In this document: positions 53,617 through 62,474 of the stretch, piece by piece
How the letters are laid out: each line of letters opens with the position of its first letter
Position numbering within the stretch: position 1 is the first letter of the stretch
Assembly (NCBI RefSeq): GCF_009711415.1
Contig: NZ_SMLZ01000105.1
Coordinates: forward strand, 1-64,000
From: Roseibium denhamense
GTDB lineage: Bacteria > Pseudomonadota > Alphaproteobacteria > Rhizobiales > Stappiaceae
DNA: 64,000 nt
Direction of reading: 5' to 3'
Notes under the pieces: model-generated
What the model saw: only the letters and a program-made list of their open reading frames with translations
Database searches by the model: none
What the model was told of the DNA's origin: nothing
Position numbers and translations under genes: made by a program

Positions 53617-53742
53617 TTTTGCGCGCTTAGATGTCAATTATGTCTATATTTTTCTGTAAAACTGACAGGGTGTGTTGTCTTGTGACGTTGGGAAAGTTTT
53701 GGCGGTCTGGCCAGGTGGATTGCCGTTCCGGTTGTGCGGAAA

Positions 53743-54741
53743 TCAGGCTGCCTGTTCCTGGTTGCCGACGCGGAGTTTCACTTTCATCAAAGCCAAAAGG
53801 CGGCGCGCATCGGTTTCATCCAGCATGTGGTAGTTGGTCAGCCACTTGCTGCCGGTGCTTTCCGGAAACTTGAGATGCTTGCACCGCTCCTTGCAAATGG
53901 CCTGATATTCTTTCGCACCGATTCCGGTTGCCCGGCAGACCGTGGCAATACCGGTGGAATCGTAGCGCACCATGAGATTGTGGACGTATTTCATGTCCAG
54001 GCCGGAGAAGAAGCTCAAAAGCGCGACCGCGTCGAGAAGGTTGTGCTCGACGGCCATCTGGTAGACGGCCTTGTTCAAGGTGGTTTTTTTCATCCGGATG
54101 CCTTGCAGCCATGCCTTGGCACTGATCCGGGCGGGGCGGCGTTGCAATTCGCTGCCAGCTGGAATTTCGCCGTCATCCTTGAAGAGGTCTTCGATCAGTT
54201 CCTCATTTGACTTGCGGAGATGGCGTATCCGTTCGCCGAGTTGCTTCGGCATCTCCTTGACCAGCATCTCGAAGTCGTCTTCGGAAATGTCGGCGCCGAG
54301 GTTCGCAGCGACCGTATGGCGGACCTCCTTGTTGCCGCGCTTGACCAGAATTTTGCTGATGTTGTTGCTGATATGCTCACGGCGGGCGAGGGCAAGCAGA
54401 TGGCCCTGGTCCATGTTCTGGGCAATGTCTGCAAGATCCGCATCGGTTAAGGATTTGGAGCGTTCCAGGATCGATTTTGCAACGGGCAGGTCGTCCTTGG
54501 CCATGCTGGCAGCCAGTTTTGCGGACAAGGCAGGCACGTCCGCAAGCGCTTGCGACATGCTTTCACGCGCATTCAGGGACAGTGAATCATAAACGCCTTC
54601 CAGCATGGAATTGAGTAGTGCTGCCTGGTCGGAATCTGCAGCATGGGGGCGTGCGGCGAGGAGCCCGGTCACGTGGTCGGCGAGCTGGTGTTTCTTTTCC
54701 GAAGAACTGGCTTTGGCAAGTTTTAGAAGAGACTCGTCCAT
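53743..54741 (-). CDS. DUF2336 domain protein, paralogue 2
   Basis: 332 residues. Same architecture as its downstream neighbour: LLKLAKASSSEKKHQLADHVTGLLAARP, ADIAQNMDQGHLLALARREHI, KEVRHTVAANLGADIS, and C-terminal MKYVHNLMVRYDSTGIATVCRATGIG and LDETDARRLLALMKVKLR (parallel to DARRLLSFMKIRLS in paralogue 1). The shared C-terminal LMK/FMK motif suggests a recent duplication kept as a pair. Separated by 260 bp, so perhaps independently transcribed. Confidence 0.87.
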   Translation of the reverse strand: MDESLLKLAKASSSEKKHQLADHVTGLLAARPHAADSDQAALLNSMLEGVYDSLSLNARESMSQALADVPALSAKLAASMAKDDLPVAKSILERSKSLTDADLADIAQNMDQGHLLALARREHISNNISKILVKRGNKEVRHTVAANLGADISEDDFEMLVKEMPKQLGERIRHLRKSNEELIEDLFKDDGEIPAGSELQRRPARISAKAWLQGIRMKKTTLNKAVYQMAVEHNLLDAVALLSFFSGLDMKYVHNLMVRYDSTGIATVCRATGIGAKEYQAICKERCKHLKFPESTGSKWLTNYHMLDETDARRLLALMKVKLRVGNQEQAA

Positions 54742-54867
54742 GGCCCGACTTTAACGCGAAAGAGTTACCAAATTGGCTTTACAGGATGTCAAAGATAATG
54801 CCGAATTTGTCTTAACGCCAAGTTTGTGGCCATTGACGTGCGCTTTGTGTGTTGTACATCCACGGCC

Positions 54868-55530
54868 ATGACGACGCTTCCGATCCTCTATTCATTCCGC
54901 CGTTGCCCCTATGCCATGCGGGCCCGTCTTGCGCTTTTGTCCAGCGGCATGACGGTAGAACTGCGCGAAATCGTTTTGCGGGACAAGGCACCGGAGTTTC
55001 TGGAAACCTCACCCTCCGGCACCGTTCCCTGCCTGACGAATGAAGGCCGGGTCATTGATGAAAGCCTAGACATCATGCTGTGGACCCTTGAGCAGCACGA
55101 TCCCGAGGGGTGGTTGCAGCCGGCAGGCGGCACTCTTGATGAGATGATCGCGTTGATCAGTACGTGTGATGGACCGTTCAAGCGTCATCTGGACCGGTAC
55201 AAGTATGACACACGGTATGCGGACGCAGATCCGGTCGTGGAGCGGACTGCAGCGTCGGAGTTCCTGCTTTCATTGGAGGAGCGCTTGAAAGGCCAGCCAT
55301 GGCTGTTCGGCCCGAAGGCGTCGCTGGCCGATTTCGCGATCCTTCCTTTTGTACGGCAATTCGCCAATGCCGACCGTGCATGGTTCGACGCCGAAGACTG
55401 GCCGGCCTTGAAAGAATGGCTGTCCGGCTTCGAAACATCCGGCCAGTTTCAAGCCATCATGCCGAAATGGTCCAAATGGCATGCCGGAAACGCACCGGTA
55501 TTCTTCCCGCTAGAACAAGCAGTTACCTAA
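54868..55530 (+). CDS. Glutathione S-transferase family protein
   Basis: 220 residues from ATG 54868. Thioredoxin-fold N-terminal domain with YSFRRCPYAMRARLAL (Cys active-site type CPYA, as in omega/glutaredoxin-like GSTs), SPSGTVPCL and DESLDIMLW, then the helical C-terminal domain with KASLADFAILPFVRQFAN. Likely a cysteine-type thiol transferase. Monocistronic between the DUF2336 pair and degP. Confidence 0.88.
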   Translation: MTTLPILYSFRRCPYAMRARLALLSSGMTVELREIVLRDKAPEFLETSPSGTVPCLTNEGRVIDESLDIMLWTLEQHDPEGWLQPAGGTLDEMIALISTCDGPFKRHLDRYKYDTRYADADPVVERTAASEFLLSLEERLKGQPWLFGPKASLADFAILPFVRQFANADRAWFDAEDWPALKEWLSGFETSGQFQAIMPKWSKWHAGNAPVFFPLEQAVT

Positions 55531-55677
55531 GTTCTTTCACAGCTTACCAAATTGTAATCCGCCCGACAGGCAGCTGTAAGGCAGCGTTTCCTATCTTCAA
55601 ATCGAACAGGAGCGCGCAAGTCTCCGTGTGCGTTCTGCAAGTGACCTTCAACGAGACTGTCGAAAAAGGATTTGAAT

Positions 55678-57201
55678 ATGGAAAATGGTCGGTCAGTTTC
55701 CGTCTTGCGCCGCCACCGTGCCAAATTACTGGCCGGTGCCTTGGCTCTCGGCACCGCGGGCATTCTCACCGCGCAGACCGTAATCCCGAGCCAGCTGGCT
55801 CTTGCCGAGCCGGTTCGTGTTGATGCGGCCGCCCCTGCTGATTTCTCTGATGTTGTGCGCACCGTAAGCCCGGCTGTTGTCAGCGTCCGGGTCAAGCAGG
55901 CGGCCGAACCGCGCATGATGAACTTCGGCGGCAACGACAGGTTCCGCGACTTTTTCGAGGACCTGCCCAACGGGCATCCGTTTGAACGCTTCTTCCGGGA
56001 ATTTGGCGAGCGCGGCGATGAAGGCCGGTCCCAGCGCCGGGCACCGCGCCAGTTCGGCATGTCCCAGGGCTCAGGCTTCTTTATCTCCGCAGACGGCTTT
56101 GTCGTCACAAACCAGCATGTGATTGACAAGGGCACGGAATTCACCGTGATTGGTCAGGATGGCGAAGAATATGCCGCGACCCTGATCGGCGCTGACAAGC
56201 GCACCGACCTTGCGTTGCTGAAGGTCGAAGCCGATGAAGACTTCACCTATGTCGATTTTGCGGACGATGCTCCGGAAGTGGGCGAATGGACCGTTGCCAT
56301 CGGCAACCCGTTCGGCCTTGGCGGCTCTGTGACAGCAGGGATCGTATCGGCGCGCGGCCGTGATATCGGTGCCGGTCCTTACGATGACTTCATCCAGATT
56401 GATGCGCCGGTCAACCGCGGCAACTCCGGTGGCCCTGCGTTTAACATGAATGGCGAAGTAATCGGCGTGAATGCCGCGATCTTCTCACCGTCCGGCGGCA
56501 ATGTGGGCATCGCTTTCGCGATCCCGGCATCCACCGCCCAGGACGTGATCATGGAGCTGAAGGATGGCGGGACGGTCGTTCGTGGCTGGCTTGGCGTTCA
56601 GATCCAGAATGTGACCGATGATATCGCTGAAAGCCTCGGGCTTGACGAAGCGCGCGGCGCGATCGTTGCCGAAGCTCAGGAAGGCAGCCCCGCTGAAAAG
56701 GCAGGTCTGCGCTCCGGCGATACCATCCTGGCGGTTGACGGATCGGTCGTCGACGGTCCGCGCGATCTGTCCAAGATCATTGCGGCCTTCGAGCCTGACA
56801 CGGATGTCGACATCACGGTCTGGCGCGACGGACGTGAGACAGACATTACCGTGACCTTGGGCCGCTTGCAGGATCAGGAACAGGCCTCCGTTGCCCCTGC
56901 GGTGGAAGAAACCAAGACCAGCCTGGATGACCTCGGCCTGGTGCTGACAACCAAGGCTGAAGCCGGGCTGGGCGGTGACGGCGTCGTCATTACCGATGTT
57001 GATCCTGATGGGCCAGCCGCTGAAAAGCGCTTGTCCGCAGGGGATGTCATCCTCGAAGTTGCCGGTATGAAGGTATCGTCTCCGGGCGATGTCCAGGACG
57101 CCTTGAAGAAGGCGGAAGATGAGGGCCGCAAAGCCGTCCTCTTCCGGGTGGAAAGCAACAACAACACGCGGTTCGTCGCCTTGCCGATCAACCTCGCCTG
57201 A
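55678..57201 (+). CDS. degP: DegP/Do-type periplasmic serine protease
   Basis: 507 residues from ATG 55678, seven bases after AAAAAGGA. Signal anchor (LLAGALALGTAGILTAQTV), trypsin-like domain with His147 (TNQHV), Asp177 (RTDLALLK) and Ser250 (GNSGGPAF), then two PDZ domains (GWLGVQIQNVTDDIAESLGL from about 300; DLGLVLTTKAEAGL onward). Chaperone-protease for misfolded envelope proteins. It sits between cyc/ccm genes and a two-component pair, as in rhizobia. Confidence 0.96.
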   Translation: MENGRSVSVLRRHRAKLLAGALALGTAGILTAQTVIPSQLALAEPVRVDAAAPADFSDVVRTVSPAVVSVRVKQAAEPRMMNFGGNDRFRDFFEDLPNGHPFERFFREFGERGDEGRSQRRAPRQFGMSQGSGFFISADGFVVTNQHVIDKGTEFTVIGQDGEEYAATLIGADKRTDLALLKVEADEDFTYVDFADDAPEVGEWTVAIGNPFGLGGSVTAGIVSARGRDIGAGPYDDFIQIDAPVNRGNSGGPAFNMNGEVIGVNAAIFSPSGGNVGIAFAIPASTAQDVIMELKDGGTVVRGWLGVQIQNVTDDIAESLGLDEARGAIVAEAQEGSPAEKAGLRSGDTILAVDGSVVDGPRDLSKIIAAFEPDTDVDITVWRDGRETDITVTLGRLQDQEQASVAPAVEETKTSLDDLGLVLTTKAEAGLGGDGVVITDVDPDGPAAEKRLSAGDVILEVAGMKVSSPGDVQDALKKAEDEGRKAVLFRVESNNNTRFVALPINLA

Positions 57202-57384
57202 ATTCGGATGCCGGATCCCCCGGTCCGGCTCCGATAGGCAAGGCCGGTCTGCCCTCTGCCCCCAACCCCGACAGACCGGTTTTGTCTTTTCCGGCTGGCA
57301 GCAGCACTCTCACATCCATTGCTGCTGCCAGCCCGCTCTTTTCTCACCATTTCCAATCTCAGCAGCACAAGGTAATAAGAAGAC

Positions 57385-58071
57385 ATGTTGAGAATTCTTG
57401 TGATCGAAGATGACCCGGAAGCCGCAGGCTACCTCGTGAAGGGCTTGAGCGAACTCGGGCACACCGCCGACAAGGCCGGAGATGGTGAAACAGGCCTGCA
57501 GATGGCGCTCGACAGCCGGTACGACATTCTGATCGTGGACCGGATGCTGCCGCGTCTCGACGGCCTGTCCGTGATCCAGCAGTTGCGCCAGGCCGCAAAT
57601 CACACACCGGTCCTGATCCTCTCGGCTTTGGGCCAGGTCGACGACCGGGTTAAGGGATTGAAAGCGGGGGGCGACGATTACCTGCCCAAGCCGTATGCCT
57701 TCACCGAGCTGCAGGCACGGGTCGAAGCGCTGGCCCGCCGTCCGAAATCGGCCAGCCAGGTCGAAACGACATACACGGTCGGCAATCTGACCCTCGACCG
57801 CATGGCCCATTCCTGCAAGCGCGGAGATGTGGAAATCCCGCTCCAGCCCCGCGAGTTCAGGCTTTTGGAATATCTCATGCAAAATGCCGGTCAGGTCGTG
57901 ACCCGGACCATGCTTCTGGAAAATGTCTGGGAGTACCATTTTGATCCGCAAACCAACGTGATTGACGTTCACATTTCCCGTTTGCGCAGCAAGATCGACA
58001 AGGGTTTCGATACGCCCTTGCTCCACACGATCCGGGGCGCGGGATACACCATTCGTGACACGGCTCACTAG
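57385..58071 (+). CDS. OmpR-family response regulator
   Basis: 228 residues. Receiver domain with phosphoacceptor Asp52 (LIVDRMLPRLDG), ILSALG, and Lys in LPKPYAFTEL; winged helix from about 130 (LQPREFRLLEYLMQN, TNVIDVHISRLRSKID, TIRGAGYTIRD). It overlaps the kinase start by 17 bp. Its upstream position after degP suggests an envelope-stress link; the target genes are unknown. Confidence 0.9.
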   Translation: MLRILVIEDDPEAAGYLVKGLSELGHTADKAGDGETGLQMALDSRYDILIVDRMLPRLDGLSVIQQLRQAANHTPVLILSALGQVDDRVKGLKAGGDDYLPKPYAFTELQARVEALARRPKSASQVETTYTVGNLTLDRMAHSCKRGDVEIPLQPREFRLLEYLMQNAGQVVTRTMLLENVWEYHFDPQTNVIDVHISRLRSKIDKGFDTPLLHTIRGAGYTIRDTAH

Positions 58072-59509
58072 ATACACACGCACGACAGCCTTCAAGCTGT
58101 CCCTGCTGTACCTTGGCGTCTTTACGGTCCTGTCTGCAGGGCTGCTCTACTATGTTGCCCGCAATACCGATCATCTGATGTCCGAGCAGGTGGTGCAGAC
58201 CGTTGACGCGGAGCTCAAGGGCCTCTCCGATATTTATGTGCGCGGTGGTGTGCGCGCGGTTGTCGAAACAATCGACCGCCGTTCCCGTCATCCGGACGCC
58301 AGCTTGTATCTCCTGACCGACTTTGCCGGAAACGCACTTGTTGGCAACATCGCGCGCCTGCCCACCATGGTTCTTGAGGAGGCGGATGGCGGCCTGCGCC
58401 GGGTCCGCTACACGCGCATGGGTCCGGATGTGGAGGATATCGAGCGCCAGGCCATGGTGCGCACATTCGAGCTGCGCGGCGGTTACCGGCTGCTGGTCGG
58501 CCGGGATCTTGGTGATCAGCTCCGTTTCTCCAACCTGCTCGGAAATGCCTTGCGGGTCTGGCTGATCGGCGTTGTCGTTATGGGCGTCATGACCTGGGTG
58601 TTCGTAAGCCGCCGGGTCATGAAGCGGATCGATGAAATGTCGGCCACCAGCCGGACGATCATGAATGGCGACCTGTCCGGCCGTCTGACGGTCCGCGGAA
58701 ATGACGACGAGTTCGACCGCCTTGCCGTCAACCTGAATGCCATGCTCGGCCGGATCGAGCTGTTGATGCAGTCGATGCGGGATGTGACCGACAATATTGC
58801 GCATGATCTCAAGACACCGCTCACCCGCCTGCAGACCCGCGTGGAAACCGCGCTTCGCGAGGCCAAGGGGGAGGACGGGTACCGTGAGGCGCTGGAATCG
58901 GTTCTCGATGACGGGGACCACCTTTTGCGCATCTTCAATGCCCTTTTGCGGATCGCCCGGATTGAATCCATGGCGCCCGGAGCGGACATGGAGCCTTCAG
59001 ACCTGAAGGCCCTTGTTCTGGAAATCGCGGACCTCTATGAGCCGCTCCTTGAAGACGAGGGCGGTCATTTCGAGATAGACGTGTCCGATGGTCTGAAGAC
59101 CGTTTGCAACAAGGATCTGATCAGCCAGGCGCTGGTGAACCTGATTGAAAACGCCCTCAAATACGGCCACCCTGAAAACGGGTCGTTGATTGTCAGCCTG
59201 TCCGCCAAATCAGACGGCGGCCGGATCGTGCTTTCAGTGTCCGACAATGGTCCTGGAATTCCCGAGGCGGAACAGGACCGTGTGAAAGACCGCTTCGTTC
59301 GTCTGGATGACAGCCGGACAGAACCCGGGACGGGCCTTGGATTGAGCCTCGTCAAGGCGGTTGCACGCTTGCATGGCGGAGAGTTGCGCTTCAAGAATGA
59401 GGCACCGGGCCTGACTGCTTCGATTGATTTGGAGCAGGCGCCTGGCCAGGACGGGAGCGATCATGAGCGGCACGACGGATCAGACAAAACCGGAATCCCC
59501 ACGGCCTGA
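58055..59509 (+). CDS. HAMP sensor histidine kinase
   Basis: 484 residues from GTG 58055; the frame also opens earlier inside the regulator gene. Helix at about 13-35, periplasmic sensor ~130 residues, second helix near 160-185, HAMP, phospho-His250 in DNIAHDLKTPLTRLQ, and ATPase boxes NLIENALKYG, VSDNGPGIP and GTGLGLSLVKAV. Its end overlaps glnE by 47 bp, so kinase and glnE are co-transcribed. Confidence 0.9.
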   Translation: MTRLTRYTRTTAFKLSLLYLGVFTVLSAGLLYYVARNTDHLMSEQVVQTVDAELKGLSDIYVRGGVRAVVETIDRRSRHPDASLYLLTDFAGNALVGNIARLPTMVLEEADGGLRRVRYTRMGPDVEDIERQAMVRTFELRGGYRLLVGRDLGDQLRFSNLLGNALRVWLIGVVVMGVMTWVFVSRRVMKRIDEMSATSRTIMNGDLSGRLTVRGNDDEFDRLAVNLNAMLGRIELLMQSMRDVTDNIAHDLKTPLTRLQTRVETALREAKGEDGYREALESVLDDGDHLLRIFNALLRIARIESMAPGADMEPSDLKALVLEIADLYEPLLEDEGGHFEIDVSDGLKTVCNKDLISQALVNLIENALKYGHPENGSLIVSLSAKSDGGRIVLSVSDNGPGIPEAEQDRVKDRFVRLDDSRTEPGTGLGLSLVKAVARLHGGELRFKNEAPGLTASIDLEQAPGQDGSDHERHDGSDKTGIPTA

Positions 59510-62468
59510 CACGGGCGGTGCGGGAGATCTGGCGGACCGTATCGCAACGGTCCCCCTTGCTCCGGACGCTGAGCGGGCGCAGCTTTTCCTGAAAGACCTC
59601 CTGGACCATCCGGCTGCGGGAACTGAGCTGTCCGCACTCATGAGCCGCACGCCGGATCTGGAAGGGTTTCTGCTCGGGATCATCGGCAATTCGCCTTATC
59701 TTCGGGACCTTATGCTGACCGACCCCGCGCGTCTTGTGGCGATCTTGAGCGATGCGCCCGAAAGCAGGCTCAGCCGGATCCTTGCTGAAGCAGAAGCGGC
59801 CCGCGCCGAAGACGAGGCCGACATCATGAAGGTGTTGCGCCTGTTGAAGCAGGACCTTGCGCTGACGCTTGGATTGGCGGATATCGCAGGCGCTATTGGG
59901 CTCAACCGCGTCACCCATGCTCTGGCGGGTTTCGCCGACGCCTCTTTGACGGCGGCCATTCGCTTTTGCCTGGATGACCTCACCCGCAGAAACCGCTTCC
60001 AGCCAAAAGACCCAGAGCGGCCGGAAATTGGCAGCGGGCTGATTGTTCTGGCCATGGGAAAGCATGGCGCCAATGAACTCAATTACTCCTCAGATATCGA
60101 CCTGATCGTTCTCTATGATCCGGCCATTGCTCCCATGGCCGGGTCAGCGGAAGCGCCGGTCGAATTCGTCCGTTTGACCCGGCGCCTGGTCAAGATCATG
60201 CAGGACCGGACAGCCGATGGATATGTCTTCAGGACCGATTTGCGTTTGCGTCCGGATCCCGGTGCAACACCGCTGGCCATGTCGGTTCCGGCAGCGCTTG
60301 TCTACTATGAGTCGCTTGGCCAGAATTGGGAACGCGCGGCGCTGATCAAGGCACGTGCCTGCGCAGGCGACATTGAGGCAGGCAACGCCTTTCTCCACGA
60401 GATCGGACCCTTTATCTGGCGCAAATATCTCGACTTTGCCGCGATTGCCGATGTGCAATCCATCAAGCGCCAGATCCACATGCACAAGGGGCATAGCGTG
60501 ATTGCGGTTGCCGGCCATAATGTGAAGCTGGGCCGGGGCGGGATCCGTGAAGTCGAGTTTTTCGTGCAGACCCAGCAATTGATCGCAGGCGGGCGCAATC
60601 CGGCCCTGCGCGGGCGCCGGACTTTGGACATGCTGGACGGTTTGCTGGACGCCGATTGGATCCGCCCGCGGGCGCGGGACGAGCTCAGCGAGGCCTACCG
60701 TTTTCTGCGTACGGTAGAACACCGCATCCAGATGCTGAATGATGAGCAGACCCAGCTTCTGCCCAAGGACGAGGACGGGCTGATGCGTGTCGCCGCGCTT
60801 ATGGGCTACGACACGCTGAAGGCGTTCGAAGCGGTTTATATGACCCACCTCAAGAACGTCCAAAGCCACTATGCGGACCTGTTTGAAGATGAGCCGGGCC
60901 TGTCATCCGATCTCGGAAATCTGGTTTTTACCGGGGATGATCACGACCCGGACACTTTGGAAACCCTGGCAAGGCTCGGGTTCAAACAGCCGGGCGATGC
61001 AGCAGCCATCGTCAAGTCCTGGCATTTCGGACGGTATCCATCCACCCGCTCCACCAAGGCACGGGAAATCCTGACCGAAATGCACCCGGCTCTGATCGGC
61101 GCCCTGGCGGCGACTGACAATGCCGATGCAGCGCTTCGCGCATTTGATGCGTTCTTGGCCAAACTGCCTGCGGGTGTGCAGCTGTTTTCGCTGTTGCGGT
61201 CGAACCCGCACCTCCTGACCTTGCTGGCAACGGCGATGGGGGCGGCACCGCGAATGGCCGATACGGTGTCGAAGCGCGTGCATGTTCTTGATGCCGTTCT
61301 GGATCCGGCCTTTTTCGGGGCTATGCCGAGCGTGCGCGAGTTTCGCGTGGGCCTCGATCGCACGCTGTCGCAAGCCCGGTTTTATGAAGAAGCCCTGGAC
61401 CGGGCCCGCATCTTTACTCAGGAACAGCAGTTTCTTATTGGCCTGCGACTTATCTCCGATACGCTGTCCTCCGGCCGTGTGGGCTATGCACTGGCCCGGC
61501 TGGCCGAAGTGGTGGTGGAACGGATCCTGTCCCAGGTCATCGCCCATGTCGGCGAAACCCATGGAGTGGTGCCCGGCGGCAATGTTGCCGTGCTTGCCAT
61601 GGGCAAACTGGGCGGCCGGGAAATGACAGCTGCCTCGGACCTCGATCTCATCCTGCTTTACGAAGCCCCAGAAGATGTGAAACAATCCGATGGCCGCCGG
61701 CCCATGCCGGTCTCGCAATATTACACCCGCCTGACCCAGCGGCTTGTCACGGCCCTGTCCGCGCCGACCGCCGAGGGCACTCTTTACGAGGTTGATTTCA
61801 GGCTGCGGCCCTCCGGAAATGCCGGGCCGCTTGCAACCAACCTGGATGGGTTTATCGCCTATCAGAAGAACGATGCATGGACCTGGGAACATATGGCTTT
61901 GACGCGGGCGCGGGTGATTGCGGCCTCATCGCCGGAGTTTTCCGAGAAGATAAGGCACAGCATTTGCCATACCCTGACGAGCCAGCGTGACCGGCCAGTG
62001 CTTGCCGACGATGTCCGGTCCATGCGGGCCAAAATCGAGAAAGAAAAGGGCACAAAGGACATCTGGGACCTGAAACAGGTGGCCGGCGGCCTGGTTGACA
62101 TTGAATTCATTGCGCAGTTCCTGCTGCTCGCCAACGGGCGGGGGCATCCAGAGATCATTACCCAGGCAACGGACGATGCGCTTACGATCCTGCGCGAATC
62201 CGGTTTCCTGAGCGTTGGTGACGCGGAAGTTCTACTGGAGGCGCTGGGTCTGTATCAAAGGCTTACACAGGTCTTGCGCATGGCCCTTGACGGAAAGTTC
62301 GAGCCGCGGGACGCCCCGGGCGGGGTTCTCGATCTTCTGGTTCAGGCGTCCGGAAGTCCGACATTCAGCCGGCTGGAAGCCGATTTGGCTGACCGGCAGC
62401 GCCAGGTGCGGACCGTCTTTGAGCGGCTTGTCGGACCCGTTGAGACTGTCGATACCAGCAGAGATTGA
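59463..62468 (+). CDS. glnE: Bifunctional glutamine-synthetase adenylyltransferase/deadenylase
   Basis: 1,001 residues from ATG 59463 (13 more codons possible). Two nucleotidyltransferase domains: NELNYSSDIDLIVLYD at about 205-220 (deadenylylase half) and REMTAASDLDLILLYE at about 719-734 (adenylylase half), each with the paired Asp metal site, and the following helical bundles (GLRLISDTLSSGRVGYALARL and RVAALMGY). It controls GlnA activity in response to PII. Overlaps the upstream kinase. Confidence 0.96.
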   Translation: MSGTTDQTKPESPRPDTGGAGDLADRIATVPLAPDAERAQLFLKDLLDHPAAGTELSALMSRTPDLEGFLLGIIGNSPYLRDLMLTDPARLVAILSDAPESRLSRILAEAEAARAEDEADIMKVLRLLKQDLALTLGLADIAGAIGLNRVTHALAGFADASLTAAIRFCLDDLTRRNRFQPKDPERPEIGSGLIVLAMGKHGANELNYSSDIDLIVLYDPAIAPMAGSAEAPVEFVRLTRRLVKIMQDRTADGYVFRTDLRLRPDPGATPLAMSVPAALVYYESLGQNWERAALIKARACAGDIEAGNAFLHEIGPFIWRKYLDFAAIADVQSIKRQIHMHKGHSVIAVAGHNVKLGRGGIREVEFFVQTQQLIAGGRNPALRGRRTLDMLDGLLDADWIRPRARDELSEAYRFLRTVEHRIQMLNDEQTQLLPKDEDGLMRVAALMGYDTLKAFEAVYMTHLKNVQSHYADLFEDEPGLSSDLGNLVFTGDDHDPDTLETLARLGFKQPGDAAAIVKSWHFGRYPSTRSTKAREILTEMHPALIGALAATDNADAALRAFDAFLAKLPAGVQLFSLLRSNPHLLTLLATAMGAAPRMADTVSKRVHVLDAVLDPAFFGAMPSVREFRVGLDRTLSQARFYEEALDRARIFTQEQQFLIGLRLISDTLSSGRVGYALARLAEVVVERILSQVIAHVGETHGVVPGGNVAVLAMGKLGGREMTAASDLDLILLYEAPEDVKQSDGRRPMPVSQYYTRLTQRLVTALSAPTAEGTLYEVDFRLRPSGNAGPLATNLDGFIAYQKNDAWTWEHMALTRARVIAASSPEFSEKIRHSICHTLTSQRDRPVLADDVRSMRAKIEKEKGTKDIWDLKQVAGGLVDIEFIAQFLLLANGRGHPEIITQATDDALTILRESGFLSVGDAEVLLEALGLYQRLTQVLRMALDGKFEPRDAPGGVLDLLVQASGSPTFSRLEADLADRQRQVRTVFERLVGPVETVDTSRD

Positions 62469-62474
62469 TGCAGA

